This document shows, in pieces, positions 34,564 through 40,810 of a stretch of DNA of 64,000 nt (position 1 is its first letter; each line of letters opens with the position of its first letter). This DNA comes from Verrucomicrobiota bacterium (GTDB lineage Bacteria; Verrucomicrobiota; Verrucomicrobiia; Chthoniobacterales; Chthoniobacteraceae). The notes beneath the pieces are model-generated. The model was not told the DNA's origin, did not search any database, and saw only the letters and a program-made list of their open reading frames with translations. The stretch is from NCBI GenBank assembly GCA_009885995.1, contig VFJQ01000029.1, positions 17,503-81,502 on the forward strand. The letters are read 5' to 3'. Made by a program: the position numbers and the translations under genes.

Positions 34564-34856
34564 CGTCCGGCCTCCGGGTTGAGGTGCGCGGGCAAGCCTT
34601 CGATTTTCGGCACGGGTCCATAGACAGGCCGGTCATCTTTCTTGAGCGGCGACATCACATCGCGGCGGATCTGGTGCATCAGCTCCGGCGACGAGTCGAA
34701 GGTGACGTGATACCAATCCCAGCCATCGCTGCCCGCGAAGTGCGCGCGGACGACGCCCTGCGCCTTCCATGCCGCGAAGTAAAGGCGCCGCCCAGCTTTC
34801 AGCCGGATGTAGAGCTTGGGAACGGGCGGAACGAAGTCGGCAATGACGGTGCTCAT
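34560..34856 (-). CDS. Early protein, 98 aa, unknown
   Basis: Beta-rich N-terminal half (KLYIRLKAGRRLYFAAWKAQ, WDWYHVTFDSSPELMHQIRR) and Pro-rich tail. Overlaps both neighbours by ATGA. No family recognised. Confidence 0.45.
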   Translation of the reverse strand: MSTVIADFVPPVPKLYIRLKAGRRLYFAAWKAQGVVRAHFAGSDGWDWYHVTFDSSPELMHQIRRDVMSPLKKDDRPVYGPVPKIEGLPAHLNPEAGR

Positions 34857-35065
34857 CGTGCGCTCTCCTTCTGCTTCCGCACCTTGGCCTTCTCGGCGAT
34901 CTCGGCGCGGGCGGCGCTGACGGCGGCGCGACGCGTGCGTTTGTGCGAGGAGCAAAACCACGTCTTGCCGCTCTCGGTGAAGGTGATCTCGCAGAACCAC
35001 GTGCCCAGCTCTTCCGAGCGGCAAGGGTAGATGGCGATGTCGTTGGGTGGAGGTTCGGTCTTCAT
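34853..35065 (-). CDS. Small early protein, 70 aa
   Basis: Contains IYPCRSEELGTWFCEITFTE and KTWFCSSHKRTRRAAVSAAR with three Cys and a basic helical tail, suggesting a small zinc or nucleic-acid-binding protein. Overlapping starts and stops. Confidence 0.45.
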   Translation of the reverse strand: MKTEPPPNDIAIYPCRSEELGTWFCEITFTESGKTWFCSSHKRTRRAAVSAARAEIAEKAKVRKQKESAR

Positions 35066-35379
35066 AGGGATGTGTGGGAGTCGCGCCGGGTGGAGACGAA
35101 GGCGTCGTAATCGCTGACGGCGACGCGCCAGCAGCTCCGCGGGGTCTTCGCGCCCGAGGCCAGACCGCGGGCGATGGAAAAGCCTTTCAGACCGAGCCGG
35201 CCCTCGCTGGCCTCGTATTCCTCGATCAGGTTGATGACGTGATTCTCCGTGCAGCGCAGCGCCGCCGCGACCTCCGAGACGTAGAGCGTCGTGCGCCCAG
35301 GGAAGAGCGTGTGCGCCGCGATCGACGAGAGCGGCAGCTCGTCCTGCTGCGGGGCGGGAATGCGGGCGCGGGCGGTCAT
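35062..35379 (-). CDS. MerR/excisionase-type HTH protein, 105 aa
   Basis: TTLYVSEVAAALRCTENHVI and NLIEEYEASEGRLGLKGFSI fit a winged-helix/excisionase-like DNA-binding fold, then TPRSCWRVAVSDYDAFVSTR as a wing. It may regulate early transcription. Confidence 0.55.
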   Translation of the reverse strand: MTARARIPAPQQDELPLSSIAAHTLFPGRTTLYVSEVAAALRCTENHVINLIEEYEASEGRLGLKGFSIARGLASGAKTPRSCWRVAVSDYDAFVSTRRDSHTSL

Positions 35380-35618
35380 CGGGCAGAGCGGGGTTTCAGC
35401 AGCGCGCGAAACTGCAGTTGCTTCGCGTCGCAGCGCCGGAGTTCAGCCGCAAGTTTTGCGGCAGTCTCCGCCAACTGTTTGAGGTGTTCGCCGTCACCGT
35501 CCGTAACTTCTTGCGCTGCCGCAGCGGCGACCGCGTCGTAGATGTGGACGTGATCGCGCACATCGGCGCCGTTGAGCGCGTATTCAGCGAGCCGGGAAAT
35601 GGCGGCGGCGCGGGTCAT
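35376..35618 (-). CDS. Small early protein, 80 aa
   Basis: Helical (AAAISRLAEYALNGADVRDH, EHLKQLAETAAKLAAELRRC). Coupled to neighbours by ATGA. Unknown function. Confidence 0.45.
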   Translation of the reverse strand: MTRAAAISRLAEYALNGADVRDHVHIYDAVAAAAAQEVTDGDGEHLKQLAETAAKLAAELRRCDAKQLQFRALLKPRSAR

Positions 35619-35821
35619 CGGCAGACACCCTCCAGCGGCATGGGCGCGCGCTTCACGGCGCGGGCCAGCTTCACTAGCGCATCCTTGTCGATCGACCGGC
35701 CCTTGAGCACGCGGCAGGCGCGGTAGTAGTTCACCTCAGCCAGCTCCGCGAGGCGGCGAAGGGAAAGCTCCTTTCGCGCGCGCTCGGCGTTGATGTCGTG
35801 GCGGCTGGCGGTCTGCGTCAT
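35615..35821 (-). CDS. Ner/Cro-like HTH regulator, first early gene
   Basis: 68 residues. ELSLRRLAELAEVNYYRACR and VLKGRSIDKDALVKLARAVK form a compact HTH domain. Its place, divergent from the repressor across an operator region, matches ner in Mu or cro in lambda. It probably shuts down early or repressor transcription after induction. The ATG at 35821 is preferred over an upstream ATG at 35860 that would run into the operator region. Confidence 0.65.
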   Translation of the reverse strand: MTQTASRHDINAERARKELSLRRLAELAEVNYYRACRVLKGRSIDKDALVKLARAVKRAPMPLEGVCR

Positions 35822-35921
35822 GCGGCAAGATATTGCGCACACTGTTTGCGCTGGCAACAACTAATTGCGCAAAAGATTGCGTGACAGCGGCGCCGGTCCG
35901 TATCAGCCTCCGCCCGCCACG
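35822..35921. promoter_or_regulatory. Divergent operator/promoter region between Ner-like gene and repressor
   Basis: This AT-richer gap holds repeats of a TTGCGC core: ATTGCGCA at 35832-35839, TTTGCGC at 35845-35851, the palindrome TTGCGCAA at 35865-35872, and ATTGCG at 35876-35881. They are probable binding sites for the repressor and the Ner-like protein. Confidence 0.65.
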
Positions 35922-36875
35922 ATGAAACCGAGCCAATCGTTCACACGACGCGTTGAGGCGTTGATCAAGAGGGCGCGTGGGGTGAAGCCGCTGGCCCGCC
36001 GTCTTGGTGTGAGCGACACCGCGATCCATTCGTGGCTCGATGGCACCAAGCCGTTCGACAGCACGTTCCAAACGGTGTGCGACAAGAGCGGCATCTCGAT
36101 TGAGTGGCTGCGCGACGGCACCGGAGACGAAGAGGCCGAACTAGCGAAGGTCGATCTCGCCGCTCTCACGCCCCACCGGATATTCACTCCCGCGCACGCG
36201 GGAACCCCTCGCGGGTATCTCCGCCGGATGATCGAGCTGGCCGGGCTCAATCCGGCGAAACTCGCGCGGCAAATCAAATACGATGCGGGCGTGATCGAGA
36301 ACGTCGTGAACGGCGGAGGAAGGATCAGCAGGGCAATGGCGGAGAAGATCCACGAAGTGATCCCAGAGGCGGACGTGGAAACCATGCTCGGCGGTTCGGA
36401 GAGCCCGCGCGTGCTGGATGAGACCGGGATGAGCGGCACGGTCGGCGAGCGGCCCACCATCGTGTCCTTCGACGAGACGAAGGTGCGCATGATCCCGATG
36501 ATCTCGTGGGCGCAAGCGGGCACGTCGGTGAACTTCGACGACGACGCCTATGCCGGCGACACGGTGCCGGCATTCAACGTCTCGGACCCGCGCGCGATCG
36601 CCTTGAAGCTGCGCGGAGATTCGATGGAGCCGCGGATGAAGGAAGGCGACACGATCATCATCTGCCCGAGCTGGGAGGCGAAGAACGGCGACATCGTCGT
36701 GGTGCGCACAACAAAAGGCGATGTGATGTGCAAGCTCTACCAGTCGAAGTTCAACGGCCAGTTCGCCGTGCTCTCCAGTTACAACTCCGCGCATCCGCCG
36801 CTCGAACTCAGCATGGACGAGATCGCGTGGATCTACCCCGTGCATTCCGTCACGCAAACCGTGCGACGGGATTAA
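35922..36875 (+). CDS. LexA/CI-type self-cleaving phage repressor
   Basis: 317 residues from MKPSQSF. An N-terminal HTH (VKPLARRLGVSDTAIHSWLD) is followed by a second HTH-like segment (LNPAKLARQIKYDAGVIENV), then a C-terminal S24 peptidase. The predicted cleavage bond is Ala199-Gly200 (SWAQAGTS), nucleophile Ser234 (GDSMEPRM) and general base Lys271 (VMCKLY). The spacings of 35 and 37 residues equal those of E. coli LexA (84, 119, 156). RecA-triggered cleavage on DNA damage is therefore likely. An upstream ATG at 35865 overlaps operator sequence and was not chosen. Confidence 0.88.
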   Translation: MKPSQSFTRRVEALIKRARGVKPLARRLGVSDTAIHSWLDGTKPFDSTFQTVCDKSGISIEWLRDGTGDEEAELAKVDLAALTPHRIFTPAHAGTPRGYLRRMIELAGLNPAKLARQIKYDAGVIENVVNGGGRISRAMAEKIHEVIPEADVETMLGGSESPRVLDETGMSGTVGERPTIVSFDETKVRMIPMISWAQAGTSVNFDDDAYAGDTVPAFNVSDPRAIALKLRGDSMEPRMKEGDTIIICPSWEAKNGDIVVVRTTKGDVMCKLYQSKFNGQFAVLSSYNSAHPPLELSMDEIAWIYPVHSVTQTVRRD

Positions 36876-36923
36876 CATCGCGCCACGGCGGGCGCGAAAC
36901 CTCCGCCGAAGAAAGGAGCACAC

Positions 36924-37349
36924 ATGAAAATTGGCACCGCACTCATCGTCCTGCTGTTGGTCGTCATCGCGATCTACGTCGCCGAGCTTCCATCGGGGAA
37001 GCAGATCGGAGAGGGGATCATCGCCGCGCAGAGGGAGGAGGAGTCGCGCCGAGAATGGGCGCGCTACGAGCATGAAAGGCAGCTTCGTGCGGAGCAGGTG
37101 GCGGAAGCGTCCGCGCGCGACCGAGCAGCACAACAAGCGCTCGCACAAGACGAGTTCGACGCGCTGCCGAAGTGGGACACATTCGGGCGCCCCGTGAACC
37201 GGACCCCGCCGAGCGGATTGCAACCGACTGCGGCTCTCCCTCCACCGCCGCAGAATCCGCTCCCCATCTTCACTCCCAAGCCGGTGCAAGACCCGGCGCA
37301 AATACGCGCGGAGATCGAGCGGAAGTTTGGCGCGCCGCCGGCGCGGTGA
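36924..37349 (+). CDS. Membrane-anchored protein, 141 aa
   Basis: A strong Shine-Dalgarno sequence (AAAGGAG) precedes the ATG. MKIGTALIVLLLVVIAIYVA is a single membrane helix, then a charged coiled-coil stretch (EEESRREWARYEHERQLRAE) and a Pro-rich tail. It is the first gene after the repressor and could be a lysogenic-conversion or lysis-region gene. Confidence 0.6.
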   Translation: MKIGTALIVLLLVVIAIYVAELPSGKQIGEGIIAAQREEESRREWARYEHERQLRAEQVAEASARDRAAQQALAQDEFDALPKWDTFGRPVNRTPPSGLQPTAALPPPPQNPLPIFTPKPVQDPAQIRAEIERKFGAPPAR

Positions 37350-37359
37350 AGTGGGCCGG

Positions 37360-37581
37360 ATGAGTTGGTGGCGGCGCAAGAGCGTGCTCACCGCGGGCGA
37401 AGCGGATATCGCCCGCGCCATCGAGCAGCTTTCCCCGGAGCACCAAGCGGCGCTCCAGCGCCATTGCGAAAGTCTCGACCGCGAGAACGCCGCGAAGCGC
37501 CGGCGAGTGCGTGCGCGGATCATGCTCGCGCTGTTCGCGGCGATCCTGCTCGGTGGCCTCCTCGCCCGGATTCTGCGCTGA
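37360..37581 (+). CDS. Small membrane protein, 73 aa
   Basis: N-terminal SVLTAGEADIARAIEQLSPE, a charged region, and a C-terminal membrane helix (RIMLALFAAILLGGLLARIL). It starts 10 bases after the previous stop. Holin-like topology is not clear. Confidence 0.5.
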   Translation: MSWWRRKSVLTAGEADIARAIEQLSPEHQAALQRHCESLDRENAAKRRRVRARIMLALFAAILLGGLLARILR

Positions 37582-37585
37582 GCAC

Positions 37586-37620
37586 CGGGCCTTGGTGTCT
37601 TGGTGTCTTGGTGGTAAAAA
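37586..37620. repeat. CTTGGTGTCTTGGTG short tandem repeat
   Basis: Three near copies of TTGGTG(TC) occur just after the 73-aa gene, resembling dispersed intergenic repeats of other bacteria rather than phage coding sequence. Confidence 0.5.
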
Positions 37621-37731
37621 CGCCGCCGCGTCCGCCCCGCTGACGCACTTCGGATCAACTTTTCCGTAATGGACCGCACCGGGCGAATGGGCCTTTTGCG
37701 CTGAGTTCGGGAGCCATGCGAAGACGGGTGC

Positions 37732-38424
37732 GTGCCCGAACTCACCTCTCCCACTAGTCAAACACAACCTGCGTCATACGGCAACGGTTCTAAATCAATC
37801 TTCACGTCGCGCACGTTCGCGGGGCTGGCGCTGATCGCGCTGCCGATCGTGGCGAAAAACCTCGGGTGTGAGCTGAGCGATGCGGACTCGCAGCAGATCG
37901 TCGAGCAGCTCTTTCAAGCGGTCGGCCTGGTGCTGGCCGCGTGGGGCCGGTGGAAAGCAGCGAAGGCTCTGCACGTCGTGCCGCCGCCACCGACGAGCAG
38001 GATTCTCTTCCTCGCCATCGCGGCACTGTTGACCGGTTGCGCCGGGACGACGCGCACGGGTCGCGTCACGAATGCCGTGCTGCTCCACGTGGGACGCCTG
38101 GGCGGGCGGGTGGCGATCTCGACGGCGGCGGAGATCGCAAAGCAAAAGGCGGCGGGGCTCGACCTCGACTTCGCGCACGCGGCGTCGCAGGGACTTTGGA
38201 TCAACATGGGCGACATCGTGACGGCGGGCGATGTGCGGCGGGTCGTGACGGCTTACACCGGCGGCGAGGCCCCGACACTCGGGCCGGCGCTGGCGAAGGA
38301 ATTTCATGAGGCCGCGCCGGGATCGACCGCGGAGCGGCAGGCGGTCGTCGCGAGCATGGCGCAGGCGATCAGCGATGCGGCGCTCGCACTCAAGTCGGAG
38401 AAGTTCAACGGCTCCACGCGATGA
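37732..38424 (+). CDS. Holin-like / lipoprotein-like lysis-region protein, 230 aa
   Basis: Starts with GTG. The first part (FTSRTFAGLALIALPIVAKN, QAVGLVLAAWGRWKAAKALH) resembles phage membrane proteins with a C-terminal GRxKA motif common near lysins. A second hydrophobic stretch ends in a lipobox-like LLTGCAG (SRILFLAIAALLTGCA), as if two lysis proteins were joined. The rest is a helical soluble domain. Its position right before the tRNA and the L,D-transpeptidase gene supports a lysis role. Confidence 0.5.
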   Translation: MPELTSPTSQTQPASYGNGSKSIFTSRTFAGLALIALPIVAKNLGCELSDADSQQIVEQLFQAVGLVLAAWGRWKAAKALHVVPPPPTSRILFLAIAALLTGCAGTTRTGRVTNAVLLHVGRLGGRVAISTAAEIAKQKAAGLDLDFAHAASQGLWINMGDIVTAGDVRRVVTAYTGGEAPTLGPALAKEFHEAAPGSTAERQAVVASMAQAISDAALALKSEKFNGSTR

Positions 38425-38696
38425 AGATGCGTCCCGGCGACTACATCTTCATCGCGCTCTGCGTAGCACTGCTGCTGGCCGGCCTCGCGGTCGAGACGTG
38501 GCGCTCGAAGCGCGCGGATCTGCGCGGCGAGACGCCGATCGAGGAAGGCTGGGGCGACGACGCTGACACTTTGCAATCGCAGGGTAGAGAAACGGTATCT
38601 CGCGAGGCTCATAACCTCGAGTCGAGGGTTCAACTCCCTCTCCTGCAACCAACCGCCACGCCGCGCGTGACGATCAACGGGAGGCTCGCTCGATGA
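38421..38696 (+). CDS. Small membrane protein whose 3' half spans a tRNA
   Basis: 91 residues. MKMRPGDYIFIALCVALLLA is a membrane helix, then ETWRSKRADLRGETPIEEGW. From residue 53 the frame reads through the tRNA sequence at 38578-38651 and on to a stop that overlaps the next ATG (ATGA). The tRNA-derived residues are unlikely to be functional protein; the original gene was probably shorter or was invaded. Confidence 0.55.
   Translation: MKMRPGDYIFIALCVALLLAGLAVETWRSKRADLRGETPIEEGWGDDADTLQSQGRETVSREAHNLESRVQLPLLQPTATPRVTINGRLAR
38578..38651 (+). tRNA. Initiator-type tRNA-Met (anticodon CAT), CCA encoded
   Basis: A 74-base cloverleaf: acceptor CGCAGGG with TCCTGCA (position 1 C opposite 72 A unpaired, 7 G-T wobble), D stem GAGA/TCTC with loop AACGGTA, anticodon stem CGAGG/CCTCG with loop CTCATAA, variable AGTC, T stem GAGGG/CCCTC with loop TTCAACT, discriminator A and encoded CCA. 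The C1-A72 mismatch and the A11-T24 pair are hallmarks of bacterial initiator tRNA. One hallmark is incomplete: position 29-41 is A-T, so there are two consecutive G-C pairs instead of three next to the anticodon loop. It lies inside the prophage lysis region. Confidence 0.88.
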
Positions 38697-39262
38697 GCGC
38701 GATCCTTCCTCTTCAGCGGCCGCAGCTCACCCGCCACACGGCGGAGGCGATGATTCACATACTCGGTGCCGGCTCGCGCGGGCCGAGCGTCGCGGTGCTG
38801 GCGATCCGCGGTTACTTCATGGCGACGATGGGCGATCCGAAGCGGAACGATCGCGGGTTCTACGACGACGCGCTCTTCATCATCTCGTCCACGACGTTCG
38901 CGGCGTTCAACGGCAACACCGATCCGAGCATCACCCGCCCGCGCGTCGCCGTGCTGAAGCCTGGCGTGTGGCAATACAAGCCGGGTATCCACGGGCTGAG
39001 TAAGCCTGCGGCGCAGCGCTATCCGGCCTTTGTGCAGGCGGAGGAAGTCGTGGTGTTGCGCGACGGCGCGCCGAGCGAGCGAGGCTGGTTCGGCATCAAT
39101 ATCCATCGTGGATCGAACACGGGCACGTCGAGCCTCGGCTGTCAGACGCTGCCGCCGCGCGTGCAGTGGGATGAGTTTCACACGCTGCTCACCAGCGAGC
39201 TGAAGAAGCACGCGCAGGCGACCTTTCCCTACGCGCTCACCCTCGACCCGCGCCTCGCATGA
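38693..39262 (+). CDS. L,D-transpeptidase-like fold protein, lysin candidate
   Basis: 189 residues. GINIHRGSNTGTSSLGCQTL contains the YkuD-like His...Ser-x-Gly-Cys active-site pattern (His138, Cys150). The surrounding strand segments (VAVLKPGVWQYKPGIHG, EEVVVLRDGAPSERGWF) agree. No signal peptide. In phage lysis cassettes such proteins replace muramidases as cell-wall-degrading or modifying enzymes. It follows the holin-like gene and tRNA. Confidence 0.65.
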   Translation: MSAILPLQRPQLTRHTAEAMIHILGAGSRGPSVAVLAIRGYFMATMGDPKRNDRGFYDDALFIISSTTFAAFNGNTDPSITRPRVAVLKPGVWQYKPGIHGLSKPAAQRYPAFVQAEEVVVLRDGAPSERGWFGINIHRGSNTGTSSLGCQTLPPRVQWDEFHTLLTSELKKHAQATFPYALTLDPRLA

Positions 39263-39477
39263 CTTTTCCACGCGGACAGACTTTCAGCTTCCACGGCCGC
39301 GACGCGAAGGCGCGGGCCGAGCAGCTCATCAAGGAGGAAGGCGCCGACATGGTCGAGGTCATCTATCACCGCGACGGTGTGAGCAAGGTGCGGCTCCTGC
39401 GCGAGTTCGTGATCGAGAGCACCACCACCCAACGCCTGCGCACCGAGCGCCAGTCAAACCTCCTCTGCCAGTCATGA
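39259..39477 (+). CDS. Small phage protein, 72 aa
   Basis: Contains SFHGRDAKARAEQLIKEEGA and VIYHRDGVSKVRLLREFVIE, a small alpha/beta protein. It overlaps both neighbours by ATGA. No family recognised. Confidence 0.45.
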   Translation: MTFPRGQTFSFHGRDAKARAEQLIKEEGADMVEVIYHRDGVSKVRLLREFVIESTTTQRLRTERQSNLLCQS

Positions 39478-39917
39478 GCCGAATCCTCGCGCTGCTGCTC
39501 ATCATTCTATCGATCTCGACTGCGCAAGCGGACGGGGGTTCTGGGAGGGATCAGGCGGCAGCTGTGGGAATGCAGCCGCCGCCGCTCCTCGCGGAGATCG
39601 CGAACGTGGGGGCGCCGATGGAGCTGGCGGCGTGGCTCGGCTGCGCGGCCTTCATCGTCGGGCTCGCGAATCAACTGATCAAGCTGACCGCCAGCATCCG
39701 CGGCGACACGGGCAACGTGAGCGATCTGTGGAAGGTGATGAACGGGCTGCGGGTCGCGATCTCGCGGATCGAAACGCAATTCGCCGCCAGCGACGCGACG
39801 CGCGTCGCCAATGCCGAGCTGCTCGGCGAAGTCAGCGAGGAGAGCAAACAGACCTCGCAGGATGTCGCCGTCGTGAAGGCGCTGCTGGAGCAACACATGA
39901 GGGATTGCCACAAATGA
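39474..39917 (+). CDS. Phage membrane protein, 147 aa
   Basis: A signal-like N-terminus (MSRILALLLIILSISTAQAD), a second hydrophobic segment (PMELAAWLGCAAFIVGLANQ) and a C-terminal coiled coil (LLGEVSEESKQTSQDVAVVK, ALLEQHMRDCHK). This resembles spanin- or DUF2730-type phage proteins near the packaging genes. Assignment tentative. Confidence 0.5.
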   Translation: MSRILALLLIILSISTAQADGGSGRDQAAAVGMQPPPLLAEIANVGAPMELAAWLGCAAFIVGLANQLIKLTASIRGDTGNVSDLWKVMNGLRVAISRIETQFAASDATRVANAELLGEVSEESKQTSQDVAVVKALLEQHMRDCHK

Positions 39918-40171
39918 TCGACCCGCTCGAACTCCGCCAGCAAGTGCGCCGCGTGCTCTCCGCAGCCTCGAACGACACGCGGCTCTCCGAGCCTTACGTG
40001 CTCGCCGGGTTGCAGCGTTTCTTTCCCACGCCGGTGAAGACGAAGGAGATGATGGATGCACTCGCGTGGAACGAAGCGCGGGGCTGGGCGGAGAAGTTCT
40101 TCAACCCCGACGAAGACCGCGACGAATGGAAGCTCACGCCGCGAGGCCGCACCAAGGAGGGGCTTGTTTGA
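39914..40171 (+). CDS. Small phage protein, 85 aa
   Basis: RRVLSAASNDTRLSEPYVLA and KTKEMMDALAWNEARGWAEK look like a small winged-helix domain. It sits immediately before the DUF3486 gene (stop TGA abuts the next ATG). Similar small proteins precede the terminase in Mu-like phages. Confidence 0.5.
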   Translation: MIDPLELRQQVRRVLSAASNDTRLSEPYVLAGLQRFFPTPVKTKEMMDALAWNEARGWAEKFFNPDEDRDEWKLTPRGRTKEGLV

Positions 40172-40810
40172 ATGCGCCGCAAAGTGCGTTCCGATGCCGT
40201 GCTGCTGAACCTGCCAGACGAACGGCAGGAGCAGATCATCGAATGGTGCGACACGCCCAAGAGCGAGGGCTGTCCGGGCGGCTATCAGTTTGCCCGCGAG
40301 CAGCTCGCCGCGGATGGGCTGAACGTCTCCACGCGGGCGGTCTCGGACTTCTACTCCTCCTGGCATCTGCAGCAGGATCTGACGCTGGCGCGACAGGTGG
40401 AGGACACGGTGAAGCTGGCGCGCCCTGGCGAAGCGAAGCTCGCGCGGGAAGCGGGCGAGGCGATGCTGCTGAAGCTCTCGCTGGCCAAGCAGGACCCGAA
40501 GCTCTTCTCCGCCGCGACCGTATCGATCGACATGCGCCGCTCGCTGGATCTCCAGGAGAAGTCCGGCGAGACCAAGGCCGCGCAGAAGAACCGGTCGCTC
40601 GACCAGAAGGACATCGACCAGAAACTTGCCCGCGAGAAGTTCGAGACAGAATTCGCGGAGAAACTGCTCTCCGGCGCGCTGCGGAAGAAGGCGGACGAGA
40701 TCAACGCGATGGACATCTCGCACGCGGACAAGATCGCGGCGATGCGCACGGCGGCCTTTGCAGAGATCGACGAGCTGCAGGCCAGCGGAAAGGTGGTCAT
40801 CCCGAAATGA
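40172..40810 (+). CDS. Small terminase-type protein (DUF3486, Mu gp27-like)
   Basis: 212 residues. MRRKVRSDAVLLNLPDERQE, GGYQFAREQLAADGLNVSTR and AVSDFYSSWHLQQDL match DUF3486, the family of Mu gp27. It probably recognises the phage end for packaging. ATGA overlap with the large terminase gene. The C-terminal half is a long charged helix (REKFETEFAEKLLSGALRKK). Confidence 0.8.
   Translation: MRRKVRSDAVLLNLPDERQEQIIEWCDTPKSEGCPGGYQFAREQLAADGLNVSTRAVSDFYSSWHLQQDLTLARQVEDTVKLARPGEAKLAREAGEAMLLKLSLAKQDPKLFSAATVSIDMRRSLDLQEKSGETKAAQKNRSLDQKDIDQKLAREKFETEFAEKLLSGALRKKADEINAMDISHADKIAAMRTAAFAEIDELQASGKVVIPK

Noticed and set aside
38449..38652. Minus-strand frame over the tRNA
   Set aside because: It is the antisense reading of the tRNA, a known annotation artefact.
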